DNA from: Neomesorhizobium albiziae
GTDB lineage: Bacteria > Pseudomonadota > Alphaproteobacteria > Rhizobiales > Rhizobiaceae
Length of the DNA: 64,000 nt
Reading direction: 5' to 3'
NCBI RefSeq assembly: GCF_900114255.1
Contig: NZ_FOSL01000004.1
Coordinates: forward strand, 186,001 to 250,000
The notes beneath the pieces were generated by a model. That model worked only from the letters and a program-made list of their open reading frames with translations. It made no database searches and had not been told where the DNA came from. The position numbers and the translations under genes were made by a program. Of this stretch, positions 8,266 through 20,056 are shown in pieces. Each line of letters starts with the position of its first letter. Within the stretch, counting starts at the first letter, position 1.

Positions 8266-9063
8266 TTAGGCGGCCTGCAGACGCCGCTCGCGGCGAATGA
8301 CTTCGGACGCGAGTTGCAGATAGGCCTGGCTGCCGGCACAGGCGAGGTCATAGAGAATGGCGGGCTTCCCATGCGACGGGGCTTCGGACACCCGCACGTT
8401 GCGCGGAATGATCGTCTCGTAGACCTTTTCACCCATGTGAGCGCGCACATCCTCGACCACCTGGTTGGCTAGGTTGTTTCGACGATCAAACATTGTCAGC
8501 ACGATGCCCTGAATGGTTAGCGAAGGGTTAATGGACCGACGCACCTGTTCAACTGTTTCCAGCAGCTGACTGAGACCTTCGAGCGCGAAAAACTCGCATT
8601 GCAGCGGAACGAGAACGGAATCGGCGGCTGCCATGGAATTGAGGGTGAGGAGATTGAGCGACGGCGGACAATCGATCAGCACATAGGAAAAGCCGGTCTC
8701 TTCCGCCGTATTGCGGCTGAGTGCATTGCGAAGGCGCAGCACCCGGTCGGGCGCCGAGGCGATTTCCATCTCGACGCCGAGCAGGTCGAGCGTCGATGGA
8801 ACGATGGAGAGGCCGGGAACCGCCGTCGCGATAGCAGCCTCGCCGATGGTGAGTTCGCCGGTCAGCACATCATAGGAAGAAACCTTGCGGTCCTGCTTGT
8901 CGATGCCGAGGCCGGTGCTGGCGTTGCCTTGCGGATCGAGGTCGACAATCAGCACGCGCTCGCCGATGGCGGCAAGCGCGGTCGCGAGATTGATCGCGGT
9001 CGTCGTCTTGCCAACTCCGCCCTTCTGGTTGGCGACGGTGATGATGCGTGGGCCTTGCTTCAT
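8266..9063 (-). CDS. parA: Chromosome partitioning ATPase ParA
   Basis: Deviant Walker-A ATPase that drives segregation of ParB-parS complexes. The start chosen is the ATG of MKQGPRIITVANQKGGVGKTT (265 residues). The longer frame to 9120 has no family similarity in its extra 19 residues. The deviant P-loop KGGVGKTT is at residues 14-21 with the signature lysine; Walker A' DLDPQGNAST and Walker B VLIDCPPSLN follow. It lies 77 bases after rsmG and 32 before parB, the usual rhizobial rsmG-parA-parB order. Confidence 0.97.
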   Translation of the reverse strand: MKQGPRIITVANQKGGVGKTTTAINLATALAAIGERVLIVDLDPQGNASTGLGIDKQDRKVSSYDVLTGELTIGEAAIATAVPGLSIVPSTLDLLGVEMEIASAPDRVLRLRNALSRNTAEETGFSYVLIDCPPSLNLLTLNSMAAADSVLVPLQCEFFALEGLSQLLETVEQVRRSINPSLTIQGIVLTMFDRRNNLANQVVEDVRAHMGEKVYETIIPRNVRVSEAPSHGKPAILYDLACAGSQAYLQLASEVIRRERRLQAA

Positions 9064-9140
9064 GTCTGTATGCTCGCGCGTCAGTCTCGAACTCGCTGTA
9101 ATCCTTGGAACGAAATTCATTCAGCCACCGCAAAAATGCT

Positions 9141-9773
9141 CTAGCGGCGCTGAAGGTTGCGGATTTCAAGCACGACGCTCTCCGGATCAACGATGCTTCG
9201 GTGTTCTACCAGATCGAAGCGCCACTGTTGAAGGCTTTCTTCGATTTCAGAACGGTAATCCCGGCCTTTGTGGAAGAGCCCGCGGGCGCCCGCTTCCAGC
9301 CAGGGCGAAACCAGCCCGAGCAGAGCCGGCAGCGGCGCAAGAGCACGCGCAGTGACTATTTCCGGAGTTTTCACACGATTGTAGGCATCATCGATCCGGC
9401 GGGCATGCACCTGCGCCGGCGCTTTCAGCATGCCGAGCGCGCTCTGCAGGAAGGCCGCCTTCTTGCGGTTGCTTTCAACCAGCTCGATCCTGGCCCCCGG
9501 CCGCTCCATCAAGAGAACCGCCATCACCGCGCCGGGAAATCCGCCACCCGATCCCACGTCGAGCCAGTTCTTTTCGGTCGGCGCCAGGCGCGCCAGTTGC
9601 GCGCTGTCGAGAATATGCCGGCTCCAGGTCTCGTTCAGAGTCGACGGCGCAGCCAGGTTGATCTTGCCTGCCCAGCGGAGAAAATTGCGTTCGAACTCCA
9701 GAAGGCGTTCGAATGTTTCACGTGAAACCGGCCCGGCTGCAGCGGCCAGTGTTTCCAGCGATCTTTCGGTCAC
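9141..9773 (-). CDS. rsmG: 16S rRNA (guanine527-N7)-methyltransferase RsmG
   Basis: Methylates G527 of 16S rRNA with S-adenosylmethionine. The 210-residue protein has a Rossmann methyltransferase core with the SAM loop [16 protein letters not shown] (about 66-81) and the preceding W-x-x-H-I-L-D-S segment typical of GidB. A GTG start overlaps the mnmG stop by 4 bases (GTGA), so the two are translationally coupled. Residues near the N-terminus ([10 protein letters not shown]) are encoded by a parS site (9714-9729), so this peptide is probably conserved because of the DNA rather than the protein. Confidence 0.96.
   Translation of the reverse strand: MTERSLETLAAAAGPVSRETFERLLEFERNFLRWAGKINLAAPSTLNETWSRHILDSAQLARLAPTEKNWLDVGSGGGFPGAVMAVLLMERPGARIELVESNRKKAAFLQSALGMLKAPAQVHARRIDDAYNRVKTPEIVTARALAPLPALLGLVSPWLEAGARGLFHKGRDYRSEIEESLQQWRFDLVEHRSIVDPESVVLEIRNLQRR
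9714..9729. promoter_or_regulatory. parS site inside rsmG
   Basis: Matches 15 of 16 positions of the near-universal bacterial parS palindrome TGTTTCACGTGAAACA; only the last base differs. It lies inside the rsmG coding region. ParB is encoded about 1.5 kb away. Confidence 0.9.
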
Positions 9774-11644
9774 GCGGCACCGCGGCGATCGATATCCTCG
9801 ATATGCCTGATCTGCGCGACGATGATGGCCAGCGCGGCGGGCGTCATGCCGTCGATGCGCTGTGCGTCAGCAACGGAACGAGGCCGGCGGTCCCGCATCT
9901 TCTGCTTGAGCTCATTCGACAGGCCGGGAACAGCCGAAAAATCGAGGTCGTCAGGGATAAGGCGTGTCTCTTCGCGGCGCATCTGGGCGACATCAGCCTG
10001 TTGACGGTCAAGATAGACCGAATAACGCGCCTCTGTTTCCAACGCCTCGATTGTCTTGACATCGAATGCCGCAAATTCCGGCCAGAGTGGGACAAGCCGG
10101 GCCACGTCCATGCCGGGATAGGCTAGCAACTCGTAAGCCGAACGCCGGGCGCCATCGCGATTGACTCCCAGCCCGGCGCGCGCCGCTTCATTCGGCGTGA
10201 CAGTCAGCGATTTCGCCAGCTGGCGTGCTCCATCGAGCCTGTCCCGCATGTCATCAAAGCGCTTGCGCCGTTCCACGGAAACGATGCCCAGCTCCATACC
10301 CAACGGGGTGAGACGGTCGTCGGCATTGTCGGCCCGCAGCGACAGGCGAAATTCGGCGCGCGAGGTGAACATGCGGTAGGGTTCGCTGATGCCGCGTGTG
10401 ACCAGGTCGTCCAGCATGACCCCGATATAGCCCTCGCTGCGCCCAATCACGACGGTCTTGGTTCCCGACGCCTTGAGCGCAGCATTGATGCCCGCCACGA
10501 TGCCTTGCGCCGCCGCTTCTTCGTAACCCGTGGTCCCGTTGATCTGGCCGGCCAGGAAAAGCCCCGCTACGCGGCGGGTCTGCAAGGTCGGCTCGAGTTC
10601 ACGCGGATCGATATGATCGTATTCGATCGCGTAACCCGGCTGCGTCATCACCGCATTTTCGAGGCCCGGGATCGTTTTCAGGATCTGGAGCTGGACGTCT
10701 TCCGGCAGCGACGTCGAGATGCCGTTGGGATAAACCGTATCGTCGTCCAGCCCTTCCGGCTCCAGGAATATCTGGTGCCCTTCCCTGTCGCCGAACTTGA
10801 CGATCTTGTCCTCGATCGAGGGACAGTAGCGCGGCCCGACACCTTCGATGGATCCTGAATACATCGCGGAGCGGTGCAAATTCTCCCGAATCACTTCGTG
10901 AGTGGCTGCGGTGGTCCGCGTAATGCCGCATTCGATCTGCGGGTTGACGATCCGGTCGGTCATCAGTGAGAACGGTACAGGATCTTCATCGGCCGCTTGC
11001 ATGTCGAGCGAAGCCCAGTCGATGGTGCGCCCATCCAGCCGCGGCGGCGTTCCGGTCTTGAGCCGGCCAAGTCTGAAGCCGGCGCGGCTCATCGTCTCGG
11101 ACAGCCCCATCGAGGCCTGTTCATTCATCCGGCCCGCCACGATCTTACGCTCACCAATATGAATGAGGCCGCGCAAAAATGTTCCGGTCGTCAGGACAGC
11201 AGCCCCGCACTTGAGGCGCCTGCCGTCGGCGAGACGGACACCCGTCAACGTCCCGTCATCGACGTCCAGGTCGACGACCTCACCCGCGACAACCATTAGG
11301 TTACGCTGCGCCGCAATCGCCGCCTGCATCGCCTGCTTGTAAAGCTTGCGGTCGGCCTGCGTCCTTGGACCGCGGACCGCCGGACCCTTGCGGCGATTGA
11401 GCAGGCGGAACTGAATACCGGCGGCGTCCGCCACCCGACCCATCAACCCATCGAGCGCGTCGACTTCACGCACAAGATGGCCTTTCCCCAACCCGCCGAT
11501 CGCAGGGTTGCAGGACATTGCTCCGATCGTGTCGAAGCTCAGCGTAACGAGCGCGGTTTTCGCACCGGCGCGGGCGGCAGCGGATGCGGCTTCGCAACCG
11601 GCGTGCCCGCCCCCGATGACGACAACATCATAGTTGTCCGACAT
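9770..11644 (-). CDS. mnmG: tRNA uridine-5-carboxymethylaminomethyl modification enzyme, FAD subunit MnmG
   Basis: With MnmE it installs carboxymethylaminomethyl at wobble U34 of certain tRNAs, using FAD and methylene-tetrahydrofolate. Start is the ATG of [16 protein letters not shown], giving 624 residues; the frame extends 11 codons further without similarity. The FAD dinucleotide motif [10 protein letters not shown] is at about 10-19. The family signatures [24 protein letters not shown] and [10 protein letters not shown] are all present. The C-terminal helical MnmE/tRNA-binding region is intact. It lies upstream of rsmG with a 4-base overlap; the three parS sites at 11728-11814 sit just in front of it. 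Confidence 0.97.
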   Translation of the reverse strand: MSDNYDVVVIGGGHAGCEAASAAARAGAKTALVTLSFDTIGAMSCNPAIGGLGKGHLVREVDALDGLMGRVADAAGIQFRLLNRRKGPAVRGPRTQADRKLYKQAMQAAIAAQRNLMVVAGEVVDLDVDDGTLTGVRLADGRRLKCGAAVLTTGTFLRGLIHIGERKIVAGRMNEQASMGLSETMSRAGFRLGRLKTGTPPRLDGRTIDWASLDMQAADEDPVPFSLMTDRIVNPQIECGITRTTAATHEVIRENLHRSAMYSGSIEGVGPRYCPSIEDKIVKFGDREGHQIFLEPEGLDDDTVYPNGISTSLPEDVQLQILKTIPGLENAVMTQPGYAIEYDHIDPRELEPTLQTRRVAGLFLAGQINGTTGYEEAAAQGIVAGINAALKASGTKTVVIGRSEGYIGVMLDDLVTRGISEPYRMFTSRAEFRLSLRADNADDRLTPLGMELGIVSVERRKRFDDMRDRLDGARQLAKSLTVTPNEAARAGLGVNRDGARRSAYELLAYPGMDVARLVPLWPEFAAFDVKTIEALETEARYSVYLDRQQADVAQMRREETRLIPDDLDFSAVPGLSNELKQKMRDRRPRSVADAQRIDGMTPAALAIIVAQIRHIEDIDRRGAA

Positions 11645-11727
11645 GGCAGAATCCGAAATGTTCGATTTCGGCGACACATGTGGCTTTCAGCCGGAGAAGT
11701 CAAGAACGCCCACGAAGGAATAGGAAT

Positions 11728-11743
11728 TGTTTCACGTGAAACA
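11728..11743. promoter_or_regulatory. parS site, perfect consensus
   Basis: Exact 16/16 match to TGTTTCACGTGAAACA in the gap between mnmE and mnmG. This is the best centromere-like site in the window and probably a primary ParB loading site. Confidence 0.95.
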
Positions 11744-11765
11744 TGGGATACCGGGGCAGATATAT

Positions 11766-11781
11766 TGTTTCACGTGAATCA
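11766..11781. promoter_or_regulatory. parS site
   Basis: 15 of 16 match to the parS palindrome (T instead of A at position 14), 38 bases from the perfect site and 33 from the next one. Confidence 0.9.
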
Positions 11782-11798
11782 TCGACGTATCCGCCCGG

Positions 11799-11814
11799 TG
11801 TTTCACGTGAATCA
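11799..11814. promoter_or_regulatory. parS site overlapping the mnmE stop
   Basis: 15 of 16 match to parS with the same single variant as the site at 11766. Its last three bases are the mnmE stop codon (TGA on the minus strand), so the segregation site and the gene end are interlocked. Confidence 0.9.
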
Positions 11815-13134
11815 TTTCCCCACGCAGAACGTCGAAAAAATGCTGTCCAGCAAATCCTCGACATCGACTGCGCCGGCGATGCGTCCCAGGCTGTCGCTCG
11901 ACCGGCGCAAATCTTCCGCGCGCAGTTCGAGTGGGTTGTCTTGATGCTGAACCGCATCACGCAACGCGGAGGCGCTGCGTGTCAACAGTTCGATATGGCG
12001 AATGCGCGATGGCATGGCCTCACCGATGTCACCGATAGCCTGTTTTGCTCGACGCGAGATCTCGGCCAATAGCGACGCTACCCCATCGCCTGTCTTGGTA
12101 GAGATTCGGAAATCCTCTACCGCCGAAGTTCCACCGCCCATCAGATCACTTTTCGTCCCCACTGTGATGCTAGCCGCATCACCACGCATCGGCAGCTCCG
12201 CTCGCACACTGGCAGAGAGATCGTGCATCTCAAGCACAAGGTCCGCCGTTTCCGCTGTAGCAAGCGCCCGCTCGATGCCGATGGTCTCAACCTTACCCGC
12301 AGCCTCTCGGATGCCGGCCGTGTCGATGACGATAACTTTCATTCCATCGAGGTCCAGCGTGACCTCGACGAGATCGCGCGTGGTGCCGGCTTCGTCAGTG
12401 ACAATGGCCACTTCACGGCGCGCTAAGCTATTGAGAAGACTAGATTTTCCGGCATTTGGCGCACCCAGGATGACCACTTTGAAGCCGTCCCTGATCATCT
12501 CGGCGCGACGATACGAAGCGATATGGGTTTCCATCTCACCGATCATTTTGTGCATGTCCGCCCAGACTTGATCCGATACCGAGCCCGGCACGTCTTCCTG
12601 GTCGGAAAAATCGAGCTCGGCCTCGATCATTGCGCGAGCGTGGACGATGCGCCGGCGCCAGGCCGCATAAAGTTCCGACTGCTTTCCCCCGGCATTCGTC
12701 AGAGCAAAGCGACGTTGTGCCTCGGTCTCGGAAGACACAAGGTCCGACAGCGCCTCGGCCCCGGTCAGGTCGATCTTGCCGTTGAGGAATGCCCGGCGGC
12801 TGAATTCGCCCGCTTCGGCGTGGCGGAATCCGGGAACCGCGCCCACGGCTTCGAGGACCGCAGCAACCACCGCGCGGCCGCCGTGCAAGTGGAACTCGCA
12901 GCTGTCCTCGCCGGTAAAGCTCGTCGGGCCGGAGAAGAAAACGGTCAAGCCATTGTCGAGAAGATTGCCGTCCGCATCACTGATGGCGCCGAACCTCATG
13001 AAACGAGGCTCCGGGACAGATCCGGTCATCGTCATGAGTGCCTCCCGGGTGTGCTGTCCGGAAAGGCGCACTACCGCGACGCCAGACGGCAATCGCCCAC
13101 TGGAGAGCGCGTAAATGGAATCCGGGAATATCAT
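11812..13134 (-). CDS. mnmE: tRNA modification GTPase MnmE
   Basis: GTPase partner of MnmG in wobble-uridine modification. The N-terminal folate-binding domain begins DSIYALSSGRLPSGVAVVRLSG. A Ras-like G domain is inserted at about 210-370, with G1 GAPNAGKSSLLN, G2/G3 EAGTTRDLVEVTLD and DTAGIREA, and G4 TKSDL. The protein ends FCVGK, the conserved C-x-G-K whose cysteine is needed for activity. Start at the ATG of MIFPDS gives 440 residues; an ATG four codons upstream is possible, and neither has a strong ribosome binding site. The stop lies within a parS site. Confidence 0.96.
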   Translation of the reverse strand: MIFPDSIYALSSGRLPSGVAVVRLSGQHTREALMTMTGSVPEPRFMRFGAISDADGNLLDNGLTVFFSGPTSFTGEDSCEFHLHGGRAVVAAVLEAVGAVPGFRHAEAGEFSRRAFLNGKIDLTGAEALSDLVSSETEAQRRFALTNAGGKQSELYAAWRRRIVHARAMIEAELDFSDQEDVPGSVSDQVWADMHKMIGEMETHIASYRRAEMIRDGFKVVILGAPNAGKSSLLNSLARREVAIVTDEAGTTRDLVEVTLDLDGMKVIVIDTAGIREAAGKVETIGIERALATAETADLVLEMHDLSASVRAELPMRGDAASITVGTKSDLMGGGTSAVEDFRISTKTGDGVASLLAEISRRAKQAIGDIGEAMPSRIRHIELLTRSASALRDAVQHQDNPLELRAEDLRRSSDSLGRIAGAVDVEDLLDSIFSTFCVGK

Positions 13135-13196
13135 TTGCCCGTGCATGGCAACCGACCTAGTTTCAATTCCGATTTCATCATTTCCGGACCATTGCC

Positions 13197-15215
<2,019 letters not shown>

Positions 15216-15221
15216 CGCGCG

Positions 15222-16487
15222 TCAGGTGTTCATCGAATCGAAGAAATCGGTGTTGGTCTTCGTCTGCTTCAGCTTGTCGATAAGGAACTCGATGGCGTCG
15301 GTGGTTCCCATCGGCGCCAGGATACGGCGAAGCACGAAAATCTTCTGAAGATCCTGCCGTGCGATCAGCAGGTCTTCCTTGCGGGTGCCAGACTTCAGAA
15401 TGTCCATCGACGGGAAGATGCGCTTGTCGGCGACCTTGCGGTCGAGCACGATTTCCGAGTTGCCCGTGCCCTTGAACTCTTCGAAGATGACTTCGTCCAT
15501 GCGGCTGCCGGTATCGATAAGCGCGGTCGCGATGATGGTCAGCGAACCGCCTTCTTCGATGTTGCGCGCCGCGCCGAAGAAGCGCTTCGGCCGTTGCAGA
15601 GCGTTGGCGTCGACACCGCCGGTCAGCACCTTGCCGGATGACGGAACAACGGTGTTGTAGGCGCGGCCGAGACGCGTGATCGAATCAAGCAGGATGACCA
15701 CGTCACGGCCATGTTCGACGAGGCGCTTTGCCTTTTCGATGACCATTTCCGCGACCTGAACGTGGCGCGTCGCCGGCTCGTCGAAGGTCGAGGAAACCAC
15801 TTCGCCCTTCACCGAACGCTGCATGTCCGTGACTTCTTCCGGCCGTTCGTCGATCAACAGGACGATCAGGTAGCATTCGGGATGGTTCGAGGTGATGGAG
15901 TGGGCGATGTTCTGCAGCAGAACCGTTTTACCGGTGCGCGGCGGCGCGACGATCAGGCCACGCTGGCCCTTGCCCAGCGGCGCGACCAGGTCGATCACCC
16001 GCGCCGAAAGATCCTTCGTCGTCGGATTGTCGACTTCCATCTTCAGCCGGCTGTTGGGGTAGAGCGGCGTCAGGTTGTCGAAGTGAATCTTGTGACGGAT
16101 TTTCTCAGGGTCTTCGAAGTTGATCGTGTTGACCTTGAGCAGCGCGAAATAGCGCTCGCCCTCTTTCGGGCTGCGGATCGGGCCCTCGACGGTATCGCCG
16201 GTTTTCAGCGAAAAGCGCCGGATCTGCGACGGCGAGATGTAGATGTCGTCGGGGCCTGGCAGATAGTTGGCATTGGCGGATCTCAGGAAGCCGAAGCCGT
16301 CCTGCAAAACTTCGACCACGCCCTCGCCGATGATCTCGACTTCCTGCGACGCCAGTTTTTTCAGGATGGCGAACATCAGCTCCTGCTTGCGCATGACGCT
16401 GGCGTTTTCGACATCCAGCGACTCGGCATAGGCGATGAGTTCCGGCGGCTTCTTGCTCTTGAGCTCTTGTAGTTTCATTTCCTGCAT
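15222..16487 (-). CDS. rho: Transcription termination factor Rho
   Basis: Hexameric RNA-dependent ATPase that ends transcription. Start [22 protein letters not shown] gives 421 residues, the usual rhizobial length; the frame continues 48 codons upstream without similarity. Residues 1-45 are the Rho N-terminal helical domain. The cold-shock-like RNA-binding domain follows ([20 protein letters not shown]). The ATPase core has P-loop [16 protein letters not shown], Walker [17 protein letters not shown] and the Q-loop region [35 protein letters not shown], in which the R-x-x-x-x-[AG]-R-N secondary RNA site is visible. The 156-base leader separates it from hemJ. Confidence 0.98.
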   Translation of the reverse strand: MQEMKLQELKSKKPPELIAYAESLDVENASVMRKQELMFAILKKLASQEVEIIGEGVVEVLQDGFGFLRSANANYLPGPDDIYISPSQIRRFSLKTGDTVEGPIRSPKEGERYFALLKVNTINFEDPEKIRHKIHFDNLTPLYPNSRLKMEVDNPTTKDLSARVIDLVAPLGKGQRGLIVAPPRTGKTVLLQNIAHSITSNHPECYLIVLLIDERPEEVTDMQRSVKGEVVSSTFDEPATRHVQVAEMVIEKAKRLVEHGRDVVILLDSITRLGRAYNTVVPSSGKVLTGGVDANALQRPKRFFGAARNIEEGGSLTIIATALIDTGSRMDEVIFEEFKGTGNSEIVLDRKVADKRIFPSMDILKSGTRKEDLLIARQDLQKIFVLRRILAPMGTTDAIEFLIDKLKQTKTNTDFFDSMNT

Positions 16488-16643
16488 TGTGCGGACTCTG
16501 GATAGATATGGGAAAAAGATCGGCGGTACGCGATGTACGCCGGACGCGGCCGAGGAAGGAAATAATGAGGGGCGCGTGGGCGGGAGGGAGCTGTCTTTTA
16601 TCGCCGCCACTGCCAAAGAGCAAGGCGGCATTTGTAGGAGAGC

Positions 16644-17180
16644 TCAGAACGGCTTGACTATAACAAGCACGACAATCGCGATCATCAACAATGTAGGAAC
16701 TTCATTCATGATGCGCCAGTGGCGGGCGGGCTTTTCATTGCGGTCCTCGGCAAACAGCCGAACCGCCCGCGAGTAATAGCCATGCACGGCCGACATGCCG
16801 ACCACCAGGCCGATCTTGGCATGCAGCCATCCGCCTGAGAATGCGAATCCCTTCCAGGCGAGCCACAGGCCGAACACCCAGGTGATGATCATCGCGGGGT
16901 TGATGATGACGCGCAGCAGGCGGCGCTCCATCACCTTGAACGTTTCCGACTGGACGGAGCCTTTTTCCGCATCGGCGTGATAGACGAACAGGCGCGGCAG
17001 ATAGAGCATGCCCGCCATCCAGGAGATCACCGCAATGACGTGGATGGCTTTCGCCCAGGGATAAAACCCGTCCGGGTCCCAATAGAACAGCGCTGCAGCA
17101 CCTGCCACGAAAATGACGATCGCGGTTGCCGCCCGCTGCATTGCCTTGGCGCCGCTCGCCCGGTTGGCGTCAGCCGTCAT
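16644..17180 (-). CDS. hemJ: Protoporphyrinogen IX oxidase HemJ
   Basis: Integral-membrane enzyme of haem synthesis, replacing HemG/HemY in most alphaproteobacteria. It is 178 residues with four predicted membrane helices. The conserved block ending the first cytoplasmic loop reads [31 protein letters not shown], including the family's essential His and the W-M-A-G-[LM]-[FY]-[YL]-L-P-R-[LI]-[FY]-V-Y-H core. A late [16 protein letters not shown] segment holds a second conserved His. The start overlaps the hemE stop by 4 bases, so hemE-hemJ is one coupled unit, with rho downstream. Confidence 0.93.
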   Translation of the reverse strand: MTADANRASGAKAMQRAATAIVIFVAGAAALFYWDPDGFYPWAKAIHVIAVISWMAGMLYLPRLFVYHADAEKGSVQSETFKVMERRLLRVIINPAMIITWVFGLWLAWKGFAFSGGWLHAKIGLVVGMSAVHGYYSRAVRLFAEDRNEKPARHWRIMNEVPTLLMIAIVVLVIVKPF

Positions 17181-18208
17181 CGCCTCGACCCCCTCACCTG
17201 CCGCAGCATCGCCTCGACATGTTCAATCGGCGCTTCCGGCGTGATGCCATGGCCAAGATTGAAGATCAGCGGGCCGGCGCCCAGCGCGTCGAGGATGCGC
17301 TCTACACCCTCCTCGAGCGCCTTGCCGCCGGCGACCAGGCGCAGCGGGTCGAGATTGCCCTGCACCGCTCCCTGCGTCTGCAGACGAGAAGCCTGGGTCA
17401 GTGGCACCGCCCAGTCGAGCCCGAGACCGGTAACGCCGGTCTTTTCCCGATACGTGTCGTAACGGCTTCCCGCACCCTTGGGAAATCCGATGATCGGCAC
17501 ATCGGGATAGACGGCCCTCACCTGTCGCACGATCCTCTCCACCGGCCGGACGCAGCACGCCTCGAACGAGGCTTCATCGAGAACGCCCGACCAGGAATCG
17601 AAGATCTGCACGACATCGGCGCCGGCTTCGACCTGCCTGATCAGATAGGCGGCGGAAAAATCCGCGAGCAGATCAAGCAGCTTTTCCAGGCTTTCGGGAT
17701 GACGGAACGAGAACAGCCGCGCCGGCGCCTGGTCAGGCGTGCCGTGGCCGGCGATCATATAGGTCGCGACGGTCCAGGGTGCCCCGCAAAAGCCGATCAG
17801 CGTCGTTTCGGCCGGCAATTCCTTCCGCAGCCGCCGCACCGTCTCATAGACTGGTTCGAGATTCACGTGAAACCTTTTGCCGTCGAGAGCTTCGATATCG
17901 CCGACGGAAACCGGCGTCATCAGAGGCCCTCTTCCCTCCTCGAAGCGGAGATCGCGGCCGAGCGCATGCGGCACCACGAGGATATCCGAAAACAGGATCG
18001 AGGCATCGAAACCGAAACGGCGGATCGGCTGCAACGTTACCTCGACGGCCAGATCTGGATTGTAGCAGAGGTCGAGGAAGCTGCCGGCGTTCCTGCGCAC
18101 CTCCCGGTACTCCGGGAGATAGCGGCCCGCCTGACGCATCATCCAGACAGGCGGAGGAAAGACACTCTCGCCCTTGAGGACATCGACCACCAGCCGCTTC
18201 ACTGTCAT
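17177..18208 (-). CDS. hemE: Uroporphyrinogen decarboxylase
   Basis: Decarboxylates uroporphyrinogen III to coproporphyrinogen III in haem synthesis. The 343-residue TIM barrel has the two family signatures: [18 protein letters not shown] (about 21-38, with substrate-carboxylate Arg residues) and [14 protein letters not shown] (about 139-152). DSWSG supplies a conserved aspartate region and [14 protein letters not shown] is the conserved C-terminal segment. In Sinorhizobium and Caulobacter hemE lies next to the chromosomal origin (established knowledge), and the gap after this gene has matching features. A weak parS-like sequence lies within it at 17859. Confidence 0.97.
   Translation of the reverse strand: MTVKRLVVDVLKGESVFPPPVWMMRQAGRYLPEYREVRRNAGSFLDLCYNPDLAVEVTLQPIRRFGFDASILFSDILVVPHALGRDLRFEEGRGPLMTPVSVGDIEALDGKRFHVNLEPVYETVRRLRKELPAETTLIGFCGAPWTVATYMIAGHGTPDQAPARLFSFRHPESLEKLLDLLADFSAAYLIRQVEAGADVVQIFDSWSGVLDEASFEACCVRPVERIVRQVRAVYPDVPIIGFPKGAGSRYDTYREKTGVTGLGLDWAVPLTQASRLQTQGAVQGNLDPLRLVAGGKALEEGVERILDALGAGPLIFNLGHGITPEAPIEHVEAMLRQVRGSRR
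17859..17874. promoter_or_regulatory. Degenerate parS-like sequence in hemE
   Basis: Matches the parS 16-mer at 13 positions and keeps the complete core TTCACGTGAA. It could be a weak ParB site close to the proposed origin, or chance conservation of the codons for KRFHVNLEP. The match is seen; binding is inferred. Confidence 0.4.
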
Positions 18209-18475
18209 ATCGCCTCGGTTCCCCGTCGGGTGAACTAAATAAAATATCTATAGAGAAAGAGATTTCTGATTCTAAGAGTCTGTTGGAATCGGGAGTTACG
18301 AGTTTCGCACAGCGGCCGCCAAAACCCGATCATGCCAAATGACGCACGGTGTTTTCCGCTGATATGTTAATTCCGTGGAAAAGGCGATTTTCGCTTTTTG
18401 AATCAGGTGATTGGAAAGCTCATTCGCGCAAGCGGGAACGTGTCGCCCTGTGACTGAAAATCGATCCTCTCATTG

Positions 18476-18484
18476 TTCTCCACA
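18476..18484 (+). promoter_or_regulatory. DnaA-box-like 9-mer
   Basis: TTCTCCACA, one mismatch from the TTATCCACA consensus, inside the candidate origin. Confidence 0.5.
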
Positions 18485-18515
18485 GTGCCGTTTCAAACTT
18501 CATGCCGGGCCGAAT

Positions 18516-18524
18516 TGTGGACAA
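18516..18524 (-). promoter_or_regulatory. DnaA-box-like 9-mer
   Basis: TTGTCCACA on the minus strand, one mismatch from consensus, 32 bases from the preceding box and in opposite orientation. Confidence 0.55.
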
Positions 18525-18573
18525 AACCCGTTCTGATACAGTCGCGGCCGCGGCCGGGCCAAAACGCTGCCCG

Positions 18574-18582
18574 TTTTCCACA
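18574..18582 (+). promoter_or_regulatory. DnaA-box-like 9-mer
   Basis: TTTTCCACA, one mismatch from consensus, 26 bases before the ppsR start; it may also couple DnaA to expression of that gene. Confidence 0.5.
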
Positions 18583-18608
18583 CTTCGCCACAGCCAGGAC
18601 AAAACGGT

Positions 18609-19430
18609 GTGAACAAACCCCAGAGCTTCTTCCATCTGCATCTGATTTCGGACGCGACCGGCGAGACCCTGCTGGCGGCCGGGCGCGCCGCGTCGGCGCA
18701 ATACAAGGATGCGCGGGCCATCGAACATATCTATCCTCTGATCCGCACCGAGAAGCAGCTGATGAAGGTGTTCGACGATATCGATCAGGAGCCTGGCATC
18801 ATTCTTTATACAGTGGTCGACCAGAAGCTCGCCCATACGATCGACGAGCGCAGCGCGGCGATGGGACTGCCCTGCGTTTCGGTGCTCGAGCCGGTGCTGA
18901 CGGTTTTCCAGTCTTACCTTGGTACGCCGGCCGGCCGCCGCGTCGGCGCCCAGCATGTGCTCGACGCGGAATATTTCCGCCGCATCGATGCGCTGAACTT
19001 CACCATGGAGCATGATGACGGCCAGTTGCCGACCGACATCAACGACGCCGACATCATCCTGATCGGCATTTCAAGGACATCGAAGACCCCGACCAGCATC
19101 TATCTCGCCAACCGCGGCATCAAGACCGCCAACATTCCCATCGTGCTCGGCGTGCCGATGCCGGAAAGCCTGGCTGCGGCGACCAAGCCGTTGATCGTCG
19201 GGCTTGTGGCCTCGGCGGAGCGCATTTCGCATGTCCGCCAGAACCGTCTTCTCGGCTCCACCGCCGGATACGACTCGCAGAGCTACATCGACCGCGCCAA
19301 CATCGCCGAGGAACTGGCTTATGCCCGACAGATCTGCACGCGTCACGGCTGGCCGATGATCGATGTCAGCCGCCGCTCTATCGAGGAAACCGCCGCGGCA
19401 ATCGTTGCGCTGCGCGGCAAGGCGCGTTAA
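18609..19430 (+). CDS. ppsR: Pyruvate, water dikinase regulatory protein (DUF299 kinase/phosphorylase)
   Basis: A bifunctional ADP-dependent kinase and Pi-dependent pyrophosphorylase that switches PEP synthase or pyruvate-phosphate dikinase off and on. The 273-residue protein starts with GTG. The family opening [14 protein letters not shown] is at about 7-20, and the P-loop-like nucleotide motif [18 protein letters not shown] at about 154-171. The C-terminal QNRLLGS and Y-x-D segments are conserved. It is first of a rightward run (ppsR, maf, aroE, coaE, dnaQ), an order repeated in many rhizobia, and its promoter must lie in the candidate origin. Confidence 0.95.
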   Translation: MNKPQSFFHLHLISDATGETLLAAGRAASAQYKDARAIEHIYPLIRTEKQLMKVFDDIDQEPGIILYTVVDQKLAHTIDERSAAMGLPCVSVLEPVLTVFQSYLGTPAGRRVGAQHVLDAEYFRRIDALNFTMEHDDGQLPTDINDADIILIGISRTSKTPTSIYLANRGIKTANIPIVLGVPMPESLAAATKPLIVGLVASAERISHVRQNRLLGSTAGYDSQSYIDRANIAEELAYARQICTRHGWPMIDVSRRSIEETAAAIVALRGKAR

Positions 19431-19456
19431 TCCGCCGGCATCCTGGGATCCACAGA

Positions 19457-20056
19457 ATGACACAACGCATTATCCTCGCTTCCGGCAGCCCATTTCGCAA
19501 AAAACTTCTCGAAAACGCCGGCATCGCTTTCGCCGCGATTCCGGCCTCGATCGACGAGCGCGCGGTCGAAGCGCCGCTCGAAGGAAGTGGCGCGACCCCG
19601 GAAGATGTGGCGCTGGTGCTGGCCGAAGCCAAGGCGCTGGATGTCAGCGAGAAGAATCCTGGCGCGCTGGTCATCGGCTCCGACCAGACGCTTTCGCTGG
19701 GCGATGACGTTTTCCACAAGCCGGCCGACATGGAAGCGGCGCGCCGCCATCTCTTGAAACTGTCGGGCAAGACGCATCATCTGAACAGCGCGGTGGTGCT
19801 GGTGCGCGACGGTGAAACCTTGTGGCGCCATGTCGACGTCGCGCGCCTGACGATGCGCCAGCTCGATCCCGGCTTCATCGGCCGTCACCTGTCACGCGTC
19901 GGCGACAAGGCGCTGTCGAGCGTCGGCGCCTACCAGATCGAGGGCGAAGGCATCCAGTTGTTCGACAAGATAGACGGCGATTATTTCACCATCGTCGGAC
20001 TGCCGATGCTTCCCCTGCTGGCAGCGCTTCGCGAACGCGGAGCCATCGATGGCTGA
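19457..20056 (+). CDS. maf: Maf-like nucleotide pyrophosphatase
   Basis: House-cleaning nucleoside triphosphate pyrophosphatase, active on dTTP/UTP or modified nucleotides in characterised members. The 199-residue protein begins with the signature [17 protein letters not shown] (about 5-21; S-x-x-R-x-x-L-L substrate loop). The conserved GSDQTLSLG acid motif is near 74 and the late D-G-D-Y-F-T-I-x-G-L-P segment near 173-183. The last 8 bases overlap the aroE start. The family is sure; which Maf specificity (YhdE or YceF type) is not. Confidence 0.94.
   Translation: MTQRIILASGSPFRKKLLENAGIAFAAIPASIDERAVEAPLEGSGATPEDVALVLAEAKALDVSEKNPGALVIGSDQTLSLGDDVFHKPADMEAARRHLLKLSGKTHHLNSAVVLVRDGETLWRHVDVARLTMRQLDPGFIGRHLSRVGDKALSSVGAYQIEGEGIQLFDKIDGDYFTIVGLPMLPLLAALRERGAIDG

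Larger units (their letters stand above)
18209..18608. other. oriC: Candidate chromosomal replication origin (oriC)
   Basis: A 400-base gap, the longest convincingly noncoding stretch in the first 50 kb, separates divergent hemE and ppsR. Next to hemE is an AT-rich block (about 18230-18275). Four CcrM-type GANTC sites follow at 18268, 18276, 18286 and 18400. On the other side lie 9-mers one mismatch from the DnaA box TTATCCACA: TTCTCCACA (18476-18484, +), TTGTCCACA (18516-18524, -) and TTTTCCACA (18574-18582, +). Weaker ones are at 18374-18382 and 18584-18592. Origins of Sinorhizobium meliloti and Caulobacter map beside hemE, and the parS cluster is within 7 kb. GC skew or marker-frequency data would settle it. 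Confidence 0.75.
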
